IMG/VR virus record: IMGVR_UViG_3300020171_000022
Span: 1 to 64,000 of that record
DNA: 64,000 nucleotides
From: a virus
Strand: one strand, 5' to 3'
This document shows positions 54,558 to 63,521 of the stretch, piece after piece (the first letter of the stretch is position 1; every line of letters begins with the position of its first letter). The translations under genes and the position numbers were made by a program. Under the pieces are notes generated by a model, which saw nothing but the letters and a program-made list of their open reading frames with translations, was not told the DNA's origin and searched no databases.

Positions 54558-55266
54558 TGCATTGGTTATATCCATAGACGAACCTCAACTTAACAGATGC
54601 TTAAAGGCTGTAGAAAACCAGACCGTTCCGTTCTTAAGGGTCATTCATATAAACGGGATTGTGCCTGAAAGTGAGGCCGTGAACCATGCCCTAAAAAAGG
54701 TTTCTTCGGAATGGGTGATGAAGGTGGACGGAGACATTATTCTTTATCCCAATGCCCTTGAAACTGTCATGAAATACATGGAAAAGGACTTGTCTCCTCA
54801 GGTATGCGGATATTACTTCGGACTAAAGGATACCTTTATGGATTGCGATATTGGTTTCTGTGGAGTCCTGAGAACTCAACCTTATCGGTCCGTGAAGCGT
54901 AAAGATAAGATGAATGGGGATTTAAACGTGGTGATCGAACTTCGTAAACAGGGCTGGTTTGTCCGAAAGTTACTCAAGGAAGGGATCATTATCGGGACTC
55001 ACTTTGATAAGCCAGATGAATTTCAGGTGTTTGGGAGATTTTATCGCAGCGGGAAAAGAGCAGATGACAATACATTTGAGATAAATCAGTTGACTGGACT
55101 CTTAAATAAGACTGGTAATTCTCTATATGGAATTGCTCTTGATGCTATTCGGTTCGCAAAGACAAAGGACAGGTATTATATAGGAAGTCGAAACGTGGAC
55201 TTTGATAAAAAGTTGTATGAGGAATTCAAAGATAATGAAAATTTCTGTGGTTATAGCCGTGCTTAA
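54550..55266 (+). CDS. Glycosyltransferase-like protein, family 2
   Basis: 238 residues. VISIDEPQLNRCLKAVENQ and WVMKVDGDIILYPNALET (D-G-D in the metal motif) fit a truncated family 2 GT-A domain. The C-terminus contains NGIAL-like helices. It overlaps genes on both sides. Confidence 0.6.
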   Translation: MIDALVISIDEPQLNRCLKAVENQTVPFLRVIHINGIVPESEAVNHALKKVSSEWVMKVDGDIILYPNALETVMKYMEKDLSPQVCGYYFGLKDTFMDCDIGFCGVLRTQPYRSVKRKDKMNGDLNVVIELRKQGWFVRKLLKEGIIIGTHFDKPDEFQVFGRFYRSGKRADDNTFEINQLTGLLNKTGNSLYGIALDAIRFAKTKDRYYIGSRNVDFDKKLYEEFKDNENFCGYSRA

Positions 55267-55987
55267 TTCTCATGAAGTTGTCAGAAGGCAAATTGAGCAT
55301 TTTAAGATGATGAATTTGTCTGATGAGGTTGAGTTTATTTTCGTGGATGATGGGAGCGAACCACCATTAAATAATGGAATGGTAAAAGGTGAGATAAAGA
55401 ATTTGAGTTTCTATTTTACTAACGATAAACGTCCATGGACACAGGGATTGGCAAGGAACATGGGAGCATCTAAGGCAACAGGAGAATACCTATTCTTTAC
55501 GGATATTGACCACATTATTACAAAGGAAGTCATAGATGACGTCCTCAGATTCGATGGAGATAAGATGGTATTTCCACGATACTTTGGGATACTGGATGAA
55601 AAAGGAAACATTGTCAGTGATGCTGAATCCATGATTGAATTTGGGTTGCATCCAAGAAGACTAAGGACTCGCAGGGGAATTATGTGTGCAGGATTCCATG
55701 GAAATACCTATGCCATAAGGAAGACCATTTTTGAAAAGATGGGAGGGTATGATCCCCGTTATTGTCAGTCCATGTTTCATGTTGGTGGAAGATTTCAGTC
55801 TGAGGAAAGCAAGTTTAATAGCAAGTATAGACAACTTATTATCAGGGGAGAAGTTGAAGGAGATGTTGTTGGTTCAAAGCTTTACTGTTATCCAGTGAGT
55901 AAGTTTAGGGTTGACAGAGATAATAATCCATTTGGCCTATTCCATAATTTAAGTTTGGAGCAGGTTCCGCAACCAATGATGAAGTGA
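55235..55987 (+). CDS. Family 2 glycosyltransferase
   Basis: 250 residues from the ATG at 55235 behind GAGGAA; an earlier in-frame start overlaps the neighbour heavily. ISVVIAVLNSHEVVRRQIEHF, FIFVDDGSEPP and LFFTDIDHIITKEVI are the conserved donor and metal motifs. Likely builds a phage- or host-associated glycan. Confidence 0.75.
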   Translation: MKISVVIAVLNSHEVVRRQIEHFKMMNLSDEVEFIFVDDGSEPPLNNGMVKGEIKNLSFYFTNDKRPWTQGLARNMGASKATGEYLFFTDIDHIITKEVIDDVLRFDGDKMVFPRYFGILDEKGNIVSDAESMIEFGLHPRRLRTRRGIMCAGFHGNTYAIRKTIFEKMGGYDPRYCQSMFHVGGRFQSEESKFNSKYRQLIIRGEVEGDVVGSKLYCYPVSKFRVDRDNNPFGLFHNLSLEQVPQPMMK

Positions 55988-55988
55988 G

Positions 55989-56603
55989 ATGGAAACTTAC
56001 GAACATAAAAATTATGAATGGTATACGGCAGTTCAAAAAAAACTTACTGCAAAGAAAACTGATCATGGCAACAGTTCTTTGTCATGGATTGATGAGGAGG
56101 GTTTGGTGGTGGTAAATAAATTGATACATTCTCATGTTAACGACATCAAAGTCGTTGTATGTCATGGATGCAGGAGCGGGGTTGAGGTGGATGTTCTTCA
56201 GAGATTAAATCCAGACGCAAGAGTATTCGGAACTGATCTGTATGGTGAAGCCTATAAGTACAACAGAACATATTTTAGGGAGATGGACTTCGATGATGTT
56301 CCACCAGAATGGGTAGGATACTTCGATGTCATTTATTCTAATTCCATAGACCATAGTAGGAATCCCATAAATACCCTGATGGCATGGAAATCTGAATTGA
56401 AAAATAATGGAATTTGCTTTGTAAATTTTCATTGGGGAAGAGGAGTAAGCAGGGAAGATTGCTTTCACCTTGATCCGGCAAGATATGAGGAAGAAATCAA
56501 GGAAATAGCCGAAAAGATTGGGATGAAGGTTCTCTATATTTCAACCCCATATTCATTTGCTGATGGGGCCAGTTGTGCGGATGTAATTCTGGAGAAGGCA
56601 TGA
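55989..56603 (+). CDS. SAM-dependent methyltransferase-like protein
   Basis: 204 residues. VVVCHGCRSGVEVDVLQRL replaces the classic G-x-G loop, VFGTDLY is the acidic strand end and YFDVIYSNSIDHSRNPINTL the following motif. The loop has Cys and Arg at unusual positions. Might be a degenerate methyltransferase. The start abuts the previous stop. Confidence 0.6.
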   Translation: METYEHKNYEWYTAVQKKLTAKKTDHGNSSLSWIDEEGLVVVNKLIHSHVNDIKVVVCHGCRSGVEVDVLQRLNPDARVFGTDLYGEAYKYNRTYFREMDFDDVPPEWVGYFDVIYSNSIDHSRNPINTLMAWKSELKNNGICFVNFHWGRGVSREDCFHLDPARYEEEIKEIAEKIGMKVLYISTPYSFADGASCADVILEKA

Positions 56604-57553
56604 AAGCACTTGTTACGGGTGGATGCGGATTTATCGGTTCTTACTTGTGCGAATATCTAATTAATAAAGGATATTCGGTTAAAGTGATTGATGACCTTTC
56701 AACGGGACGTTATGAGAATATTGCACATTTGGAAGATAATGAAAGGTTTGAACTCATTATTGACACCATATTAAATAAATCTTTGGTTGAAAAGTTAGTC
56801 AGGGAAGTTGATGTTATTTTCCACTTGGCTTCGGCGGTAGGAGTAAGACTTATCATCGAAAAACCCGTTAAAACAATAGAGACGATTATCGAGGGAACAA
56901 ATATTATTTTATCCCAAGCAAGAAAATATCGAAAAAATGTTCTCATTACTTCATCTTCGGAAGTTTACGGTAAGGGTAGTAAAATTCCATTTTCAGAACA
57001 AGATGATACCTTATTAGGCTATACAGGCACACGGCGATGGGCTTATGGAGCGGCTAAAGGAATAAATGAATTCCTTGCCTTTGCACATTGGCACGAGACA
57101 AAGTTGCCTGTCATCTGTGTTCGCTTATTTAATACCGTAGGCCCTCGACAGACAGGTCAGTATGGAATGGTTATTCCAACTTTCATTGAACAGGCATTGC
57201 AAGGAAAGGATATTACGGTATATGGACATGGTTGTCAAACTCGTTCATTCTGTGATGTTAGGGATGTAGTTCCTGCTTTATTTGATTTGATGAATTGTGA
57301 GGATGCTGTTGGCAGGGTAGTCAATATAGGGAGTGATGAAGAGGTTTCGATCAATCATCTTGCAGAGAGAATAAAGGAACTTACTGGATCAACATCTCAA
57401 ATAATCTATATTCCCTACGAAAAGGCTTATATGGAAGGATTTGAGGATATGGTGAGAAGGGTTCCTAATATAAATTTGGCTAAAAAACTCATAGGATTCA
57501 AGCCTCAATATAGTCTTGATGAAACTTTAAAATTCATTTTAGATAGATATTAA
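56600..57553 (+). CDS. NAD-dependent nucleotide-sugar epimerase/dehydratase
   Basis: 317 residues from the ATG at 56600. GGCGFIGSYLCE binds NAD, TSSSEVYGKG holds the catalytic Ser/Thr and Y-G-A-A-K the Tyr/Lys pair; RTFCDV-like RSFCDVRDVVPAL follows. Closest in pattern to UDP-glucose epimerase/decarboxylase-type SDRs. It would modify a nucleotide sugar for the adjacent transferases. Confidence 0.8.
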   Translation: MKALVTGGCGFIGSYLCEYLINKGYSVKVIDDLSTGRYENIAHLEDNERFELIIDTILNKSLVEKLVREVDVIFHLASAVGVRLIIEKPVKTIETIIEGTNIILSQARKYRKNVLITSSSEVYGKGSKIPFSEQDDTLLGYTGTRRWAYGAAKGINEFLAFAHWHETKLPVICVRLFNTVGPRQTGQYGMVIPTFIEQALQGKDITVYGHGCQTRSFCDVRDVVPALFDLMNCEDAVGRVVNIGSDEEVSINHLAERIKELTGSTSQIIYIPYEKAYMEGFEDMVRRVPNINLAKKLIGFKPQYSLDETLKFILDRY

Positions 57554-58305
57554 TGGAAAAGATAACTGTTATCTCCCATTTTTATAACGAAGAACTTCTT
57601 GCTCCATTGTTCTTTAATCATTACAGATATTGTGATGAAGTACGCATTCTGCTTGATACGGATACCAATGATAGGACAAGGGAGATAGCGTCAGGGTATC
57701 CCAATGTCATCATTCAGGACGTTCATTGTCCTGATAATATGGACAATATTCAGATGCTTGCCAACATCAATCAGTCTATCTCTGAAGTTAAAGATGGTTG
57801 GATATATATGGTAGATGCGGATGAGTTCATCTTTCCAGAATACCATGAAGACCCGCAGACCTTCTTGGCAAGGCAGACTGCCGAGGTGGTGAATTGTCTT
57901 TATTTTCATGTTTACCGCCATGTTACGGAGAAGGATATTGATTATATGCAAGACCCTATTCCGCAAAGAGTCCATGCTTATGGTTGGGGAGAAAACTTCA
58001 GGGATTACTTTGTGAAGCCCAGTGTGTTTAGGGCTTCCACTAAGATTGTCTTAACCATTGGGAACCATGGTTATGTGGGAATACATTCAGTATCCAGCGA
58101 GAGATACATAGGCGCTCATTGGAAGCAGGCTGATTATGAAATTTGTATCCGTAGAAGATTATCTAACAAAATAAGACATAGTCAGCATGACCATAAGAAA
58201 GGATGGGGAAATCACGATTTTAATATCACGGAAGAGAGGTTAAGGGCACAGTTGGAGAAGAACTCCAATCTTCCGGAGTTGAAGTATTTTACGGAGAGAA
58301 GATAA
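57553..58305 (+). CDS. Glycosyltransferase-like protein
   Basis: 250 residues. VISHFYNEELLAPLFFNHYR, LLDTDTNDRTREIA and MVDADEFIFPEYHED give the donor and metal motifs of the family 2 group that handles host-type glycans. Start and stop overlap its neighbours by one base, showing a tight operon. Confidence 0.7.
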   Translation: MEKITVISHFYNEELLAPLFFNHYRYCDEVRILLDTDTNDRTREIASGYPNVIIQDVHCPDNMDNIQMLANINQSISEVKDGWIYMVDADEFIFPEYHEDPQTFLARQTAEVVNCLYFHVYRHVTEKDIDYMQDPIPQRVHAYGWGENFRDYFVKPSVFRASTKIVLTIGNHGYVGIHSVSSERYIGAHWKQADYEICIRRRLSNKIRHSQHDHKKGWGNHDFNITEERLRAQLEKNSNLPELKYFTERR

Positions 58306-58781
58306 TGCTAAGATCAGAAGTAAGGAAAAATGCAGAGTCATTTATGTTGCGTTATAAGGATTTTTTCGATGGGAAAAGAGTAATAGATTTTGGTGCTGGT
58401 CGTTTCAGGCAATACAAAGATTTTTTCAATTATGCCGAATATATTCCGTTAGACAAAGCCCTTAATGGTGTAGACATCTGTAAAAAGATGGATGTAGTCG
58501 GAGATTGCGGAATCTGTATCGCAGTTCTTGAACATTGTATAGACCCAGTTTCGGCACTCAAGAACATTAAGGAATGTATCGGGAATGGCTATTTCTTGCT
58601 TTCTGTTTCGGTAAAATATGTGCCTCATATGCTTCCAGATGACTATTATAGATTTACCCCAGAGTTCTGGAGAGTGGTAGAAAGTTGTGGATTTAAAGTA
58701 ATTGATAAGGCTGAAGTAACAGGAAAGGGTTTAGACGGTAGTGAAAGTTCGATGCTGACAATGTTTTGCAAGGGGAAATAA
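58305..58781 (+). CDS. Methyltransferase-like protein, 158 residues
   Basis: VIDFGAGRFRQYKDF resembles a SAM-binding loop, and CIAVLEHCIDPVSALKNIKECI the strand and helix after it, with YRFTPEFWRVVESCGFKV late in the sequence, as in small methyltransferases of surface glycan loci. Short for the family. Function inferred. Confidence 0.6.
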   Translation: MLRSEVRKNAESFMLRYKDFFDGKRVIDFGAGRFRQYKDFFNYAEYIPLDKALNGVDICKKMDVVGDCGICIAVLEHCIDPVSALKNIKECIGNGYFLLSVSVKYVPHMLPDDYYRFTPEFWRVVESCGFKVIDKAEVTGKGLDGSESSMLTMFCKGK

Positions 58782-59659
58782 TGAAAATTCTATTAGTTGG
58801 TTTAGGAAGATGGGGAAAGAATCACCTACAGGTATTGAAAACTCTGGTAGATGAGGTCTACGTGGCCGAATCAGACATGGACCGATTAATGAGTTGTGAA
58901 GGAATTCCTCCCTATCATTTATTTACAGATTACTTTGAAGCCTTGGAAGATGTAGATTGTGTTGACGTAGTAACTCCTGCTGACAGTCATTTTGAGATTG
59001 TAATGGAGAGTCTATCGGCTGGCAAGGATGTGTTTGTTGAGAAACCTATCGCTATGACTACGGCTGAGGCCAGAGAGATGATGCGATGTCAAGATGGACA
59101 TATACTCCAAGTGGGACATATCTACCGCTATCATCCAATAGTGATAGAAATAAAAAAAATTCTTAATGAGGGACAACTTGGGAAAATTCAATATGCGTCT
59201 GCCCATTTTCTTGATTGTAAGCCACCGAGGAAAGATGTAGGTGTGATACAGACAGATGCAATTCATTTCTTTGATATGTTTAACTACCTATTTTATGAGA
59301 CTCCAGATTCAGTGACATCGGTTGTAGGGAACCATATTGCGGGTTCCACGTTTGACAATGTTTCTATGTCGATTCTCCATTATTCAGACAAGGCAGTTCA
59401 TATCGAGGCAAGCTGTATGGCACACGAGAGACAACGGGATTTCTGTATTGTGGGAGATAAGGGGTCTATTTACCGAAACCTTCTTCTTCCCGTATATTCC
59501 CCTTCACCTCTGGAAACTGAACTCAGGGCTTTCATTGATTCAGTAAAGAATAGAACCACACCTCTTGCCGACTGGAAAGCAGGCTACAATGCATTGAAAA
59601 TCGTTGAGGCGTGTTATGAGTCCTCAATCACAGGAAGGAGAATAGCGATTCAATGGTAA
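58781..59659 (+). CDS. Gfo/Idh/MocA-type oxidoreductase
   Basis: 292 residues. ILLVGLGRWGKNHLQ is the Rossmann entry, VVTPADSHFEI and DVFVEKPIA with the catalytic Lys (EKP) are the family signature, followed by the QVGHIYRYHP segment. With the adjacent aminotransferase it matches the pair that oxidises and then aminates a sugar at C3, as in diamino-sugar pathways. The ATG overlaps the previous stop. Confidence 0.8.
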   Translation: MKILLVGLGRWGKNHLQVLKTLVDEVYVAESDMDRLMSCEGIPPYHLFTDYFEALEDVDCVDVVTPADSHFEIVMESLSAGKDVFVEKPIAMTTAEAREMMRCQDGHILQVGHIYRYHPIVIEIKKILNEGQLGKIQYASAHFLDCKPPRKDVGVIQTDAIHFFDMFNYLFYETPDSVTSVVGNHIAGSTFDNVSMSILHYSDKAVHIEASCMAHERQRDFCIVGDKGSIYRNLLLPVYSPSPLETELRAFIDSVKNRTTPLADWKAGYNALKIVEACYESSITGRRIAIQW

Positions 59660-60771
59660 TCCCTCTTTCAAAACCATATGTGGATCAGGAAATCAAAGAC
59701 AGTATTCTGAAAGTCATTGATTCAGGGCATTATGTCCTTGGAAACGAATGTAAGGCGTTTGAGAAGGAATTTGCCCAGTTTATTGGTGTAAAACATGCGA
59801 TTCTCACTTCTTCTGGGACATCTGCCATTTTTTTATGTTTGAAGGCGCTTGGAGTTGGCCCTGGCGATGGAATTCTTGTGCCTTCCCTTACGGCCTTCCC
59901 CACAATTGAACCTATCTTCCATGTGGGAGCCAAACCTATTTTTGTCGATATTGATGAGACATTTACGATGGATTCTCAATACATAGAAGTTATTTTAGAG
60001 AATAGTCGTTCATGGTCGGGAAAGATAAAAGGAATTTTGCCTGTTCACCTCTATGGGCATCCGGCAGATATGGGATCAATACTTCATTTGGCAAGGCAAT
60101 ATGGACTTTTTGTTCTGGAGGATTGCTGCCAGGCCCATGGAGCAAGGTATAAAGGAAAACGGGTAGGATCAATGGGAATTGCTGGTTGTTTCTCATTTTA
60201 TCCTTCAAAGAACTTAACGGTTCTTGGAGACGGGGGAATGATTGTTACGTTGGATGATAGGATAGCTGAGATTTGCCGAATGCTAAGAGATCATGGGCGA
60301 AGAGAAAAGTACGAACATGAATTGATCGGGTACAATTTGAGATTTAATGAGATCCAAGCGGCGATAGGTTGTCTTCAGCTTCGCAAGTTGGATGAATTTA
60401 ATGAAATGAGGAGGGATATTGCTCGATGGTACAATGATGGGTTGAGGGGAACCCCTATAATCACGCCCAAGGTAAAGGGTTGGGCTGAATCTGTTTACCA
60501 TCTCTATGTGATTCAGACCCCTGACAGGGATAAACTTACTACTTTTTTAAGAGAGAAGGAGATTCAAACAGGAATCCATTATCCTATTCCTTGTCATCAG
60601 CAGCCACCCGTTCGGAATGTTCTTGGCCCACAGCGGAAATTAGTGAAGACCGAAGAAACAGTTAACAAAATTCTTTCTCTCCCAATGTATCCAGGGCTTA
60701 GGAGAGAAGATGTGGATTATATTTGTGATAATATTAAGGAGTTTTTTAGAGACCCAATATCGGAGCGATGA
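59653..60771 (+). CDS. DegT/DnrJ/EryC1-type sugar aminotransferase
   Basis: 372 residues. The PLP Lys is in FSFYPSKNLTVLGDGG; TSSGTSAIFLCLKAL, LEDCCQAHGARYKG and HLYGHPADM are standard. The family transfers an amino group to a keto-sugar. Paired with the upstream oxidoreductase it should give an amino-sugar nucleotide for the transferases here. The start overlaps the oxidoreductase stop. Confidence 0.88.
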   Translation: MVIPLSKPYVDQEIKDSILKVIDSGHYVLGNECKAFEKEFAQFIGVKHAILTSSGTSAIFLCLKALGVGPGDGILVPSLTAFPTIEPIFHVGAKPIFVDIDETFTMDSQYIEVILENSRSWSGKIKGILPVHLYGHPADMGSILHLARQYGLFVLEDCCQAHGARYKGKRVGSMGIAGCFSFYPSKNLTVLGDGGMIVTLDDRIAEICRMLRDHGRREKYEHELIGYNLRFNEIQAAIGCLQLRKLDEFNEMRRDIARWYNDGLRGTPIITPKVKGWAESVYHLYVIQTPDRDKLTTFLREKEIQTGIHYPIPCHQQPPVRNVLGPQRKLVKTEETVNKILSLPMYPGLRREDVDYICDNIKEFFRDPISER

Positions 60772-60772
60772 A

Positions 60773-63019
60773 ATGGCAAAAATTGATTTGAGTATTATAA
60801 TTCCCAGCAGGCAGGAGATGTTCCTGAAAAGAACCGTAGAGGACATTCTCAAGAATATGAGGGGAAATTCGGAAGTTATAGTCGGCTTAGATGGCGATTG
60901 GGCTGACCCTCCATTGGACGATCATCCCAAAGTCCATATCATTCATCATAGTAAGTCTATTGGACAAAGGGCAATTTGTAATGAGATGGCCAGGTTATCG
61001 AGGGCAAAATATTTAATGAAGTGTGATGCACATTGTTCTTTTGATGAAGGTTTTGACATAAAGCTGATACAGGACATGCAACCAGATTGGTGTTTAGTGC
61101 CCGTGATGAGAAACCTTTGGGTGTTCTCATGGATTTGTCCAGATGGACATACGAGATATCAAGGACCTTCTGGGGTCTGCAAAGAATGTGGGAAGCCTAC
61201 GACGATGGAAATTAAGTGGGTTGCAAAGACAAACCCACAAAGTACCTTCTATGTGTTCGACCCGGAACCTCATTTCCAGTACGGAAATGCCATCAAAAGC
61301 AGGCCCGAGTATAAGAAAGCGATCGTGGAAACAGGCCTAACAGAAACGATGTCTCTACAAGGTTCGTGCTTCATGATAGAAAGGGATAGATACCTCGAAC
61401 TGAATTTGAATGATGAGGCTTTCGGGAGTTGGGGTAGCCAAGGCTTGGAGACTGCAATTAAAGTTTGGACAAGTGGGGGAAGAGTACTATGTAGTCACAA
61501 AACTTGGTATGGTCATTGCTTTAGAACTCAAGGTGGCGATTTTGGTTTCCCTTATGAAATATCCGGGAGACAGGTAGAGCGTGCTAAAAAACGGGCAAGG
61601 CGGATTTTCTTTGAGGAAAAGTGGGGGCCTCGGCAGGTACATCCTGTGTCATGGTTGGTGGAAAGATTTTGGCCTACTCCCTTTTGGAAGGAAGAAGACT
61701 TAAGGGTTCTCAAGGAGAAGGAGGCGAAGTTTTTCTCTACGCCTTTTATCATAGACTCTTCTTTCAATAAGGTGAGTATGATCGTAGTCCCTCTTGCAAA
61801 TTATGCAAGTCCGCATGAGGCGGCCGGTGGTGTTGATACGCTTATGTGTAGGCAAGAGATGCCCTCTGATACAGTGGGTCTTTCTTCTATTGATGGCGGC
61901 TCCGACAGTGGAACGAAACATATTGTCGGAATCACTGACCAGGGTAACATGAAAGGGGTTGCAACACGAAGTATTGTTACAAACAGTATGGTCAAGGACG
62001 GGAATGCTCTTGCACCTGCCCTTGGGGAGAGAACCAATGAGCCAAGCATACGTGAATCGGTGAGAGAGGATATGTTCATTAAACCAGAAACGTCCGTATC
62101 CTTGCTTGTCCCTAAAGTTCTTCCAAATCCAACACCCAGTATGTTCTTCGACTCTGACCTTAGAAAAAAAGCGATCAATAACTCTTGTGGAAAGGGTAGG
62201 AATAATGAGATAATCAATATCAGCCATGATTCATCCTCCAGTGATGGATTAGGGTTAGGAATGGAACGGTGCGATGAACATCGTTCCATTCTGAACACTA
62301 TAACACAAGACAAAAAAATACGCAAGTGCGTGATATATTATTCTGATTGCCGCCTTGATCCAACGATCATGCAGGCAGTCCAAAAAAAACTACTTAAATC
62401 CCTCAATGGCAACGAACTAATCTCTATAACCCTCAAACCAATAGACTTCGGTAGAAATATTGTCCTTCCTCTTCAACGTAGCCACTTGAGTATGGCACGC
62501 CAACAACTTGCAGGGTTGGAAGCAACCACAGCAGACGTAATATTTTTTGCGGAACATGATTGCCTATATCCAAAAGAGCATTTTTACTTTACACCTCCAA
62601 GGAAAGATATCTTCTGGTATGACCTGAACTGGTGGAAAGTAAGAACGAGTGACGGTCAAGCTCTCCATTTTAAGGCCAAACAGGTATCAGGATTATGTGC
62701 CTATAGGGATATTCTGATTGACTACTACCGTAAAAGGGTCGCAATGATAGAGATTGGGGAGATTGGTGGCAGGAGGCACTTTGAACCTGGGGGTCATCAT
62801 CGCGATGCTTACAATAAACTCACCAATTTAGGTTTTGATACTTGGTTTTCGGAGATTCCCTATGTGGATATTAGACATGATACAACCGTAACCAGAAACA
62901 TTTTTGACCCATCAGGATACAGGGGTCAAGTAACGGACTGGACTATGGCTGACGAAATTCCTGGGTGGGGTAGAACTAAAGGACGTTTCAACGACTTCTT
63001 AAGGGAGATTACTGCATGA
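60773..63019 (+). CDS. Fused glycosyltransferase frame with an antisense HNH gene inside
   Basis: 748 residues. Residues 1-325 are a family 2 glycosyltransferase (LSIIIPSRQEMFLKRTV, YLMKCDAHCSF) related to the gene at 51823; residues 515-748 match the gene at 52806 (KCVIYYSDCRLDPT, DVIFFAEHDCLYPKEHF). Residues 310-485 lie opposite an HNH gene on the other strand, yet the frame stays open. Either a real fusion or two genes joined by chance; a separate start at 62261 (ATG, weak AGGA) is possible. The zinc-like CKECGK segment sits in the first domain. Confidence 0.7.
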   Translation: MAKIDLSIIIPSRQEMFLKRTVEDILKNMRGNSEVIVGLDGDWADPPLDDHPKVHIIHHSKSIGQRAICNEMARLSRAKYLMKCDAHCSFDEGFDIKLIQDMQPDWCLVPVMRNLWVFSWICPDGHTRYQGPSGVCKECGKPTTMEIKWVAKTNPQSTFYVFDPEPHFQYGNAIKSRPEYKKAIVETGLTETMSLQGSCFMIERDRYLELNLNDEAFGSWGSQGLETAIKVWTSGGRVLCSHKTWYGHCFRTQGGDFGFPYEISGRQVERAKKRARRIFFEEKWGPRQVHPVSWLVERFWPTPFWKEEDLRVLKEKEAKFFSTPFIIDSSFNKVSMIVVPLANYASPHEAAGGVDTLMCRQEMPSDTVGLSSIDGGSDSGTKHIVGITDQGNMKGVATRSIVTNSMVKDGNALAPALGERTNEPSIRESVREDMFIKPETSVSLLVPKVLPNPTPSMFFDSDLRKKAINNSCGKGRNNEIINISHDSSSSDGLGLGMERCDEHRSILNTITQDKKIRKCVIYYSDCRLDPTIMQAVQKKLLKSLNGNELISITLKPIDFGRNIVLPLQRSHLSMARQQLAGLEATTADVIFFAEHDCLYPKEHFYFTPPRKDIFWYDLNWWKVRTSDGQALHFKAKQVSGLCAYRDILIDYYRKRVAMIEIGEIGGRRHFEPGGHHRDAYNKLTNLGFDTWFSEIPYVDIRHDTTVTRNIFDPSGYRGQVTDWTMADEIPGWGRTKGRFNDFLREITA
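61700..62227 (-). CDS. HNH_3-type homing endonuclease inside a glycosyltransferase frame
   Basis: 175 residues. RFFSKVRVEEHTGCWIWKNF, YGRFWFNEHILSHRFTYAWL and VLDHTVCNNTSCCNPFH are the HNH_3 family blocks with intact His and Asn, followed by a zinc tail (CIICKR). Start behind GGAGGATGAATC. It is oriented against the operon and has its own promoter, so it is likely a mobile insertion. Confidence 0.85.
   Translation of the reverse strand: MADIDYLIIPTLSTRVIDRFFSKVRVEEHTGCWIWKNFRDKQGYGRFWFNEHILSHRFTYAWLIGSLPKGRCKSIPVLDHTVCNNTSCCNPFHVTLVSDSDNMFRSTVGAAINRRKTHCIRGHLLPTHKRINTTGRLMRTCIICKRDYDHTHLIERRVYDKRRREKLRLLLLENP
62297..62325 (-). promoter_or_regulatory. Promoter for the HNH_3 gene
   Basis: Minus strand TTGCGT (62320-62325), 17-bp spacer, TATAGT (62297-62302). 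The leader to the HNH ATG (about 65 bases) can form a hairpin from AATGGAACG and CGTTCCATT. Confidence 0.65.
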
Positions 63020-63291
63020 CATATGAATGTGAATGGTGTGATGGAGAACTAAGGGAGATCATTAATAGCAAAAAGGCTATCTGTTCTCAATGTATGGCCG
63101 AACACTATTGGAATGACTCTGTATATAAACCTGTTTGGAAAAACCATCATACAATATGTCAGATACTCCGAGAAATCCATTCATTAACAGAGAATGAAGA
63201 AATTCGATCAAGATGCAAGTTGGCCATAACAATGTCCAAAAAGATGCACGAAAAATTAAAACAATATAAATCTAAGGAAATTTCAGAATGA
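63016..63291 (+). CDS. Small zinc-knuckle and helix protein, 91 residues
   Basis: CEWCDGELREI and ICSQCMAEHYW form a knuckle; the C-terminal helix HTICQILREIHSLTENEEIRS resembles the next protein. Overlaps the upstream frame by 4 bases. Function unknown. Confidence 0.6.
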   Translation: MTYECEWCDGELREIINSKKAICSQCMAEHYWNDSVYKPVWKNHHTICQILREIHSLTENEEIRSRCKLAITMSKKMHEKLKQYKSKEISE

Positions 63292-63521
63292 TAGATGGAA
63301 TCCCTGAACCTGTTAGTAGAAGAGAAATGAGAACTACGAAATTCGTAGGGAACAGCACTATTTGCCAGACATTAAGGGATATATACGCTATAACAAAAAG
63401 AAAGAGAATTAAGACGAAGTGTAGGATTGCAATGGCTATGGCGAAGGCTATGGATAATAAGTTGCAAGAATATAAAATGATAATGGATTTGACTAATGGA
63501 ATTAGAAGAAGCAATGAGTAA
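63288..63521 (+). CDS. Small helical protein, 77 residues
   Basis: STICQTLRDIYAITKRKRIKT and AMAMAKAMDNKLQEYK repeat the C-terminal part of the preceding protein, so one arose by duplication. It lacks the zinc knuckle. Overlaps both neighbours. Confidence 0.6.
   Translation: MIDGIPEPVSRREMRTTKFVGNSTICQTLRDIYAITKRKRIKTKCRIAMAMAKAMDNKLQEYKMIMDLTNGIRRSNE

Noticed and set aside
61801-62325. Alternative minus frame within the HNH_3 region
   Set aside because: An ATG at 62289 lies 7 bases after the -10, but the product overlaps the conserved HNH gene in another phase and shows no domain.
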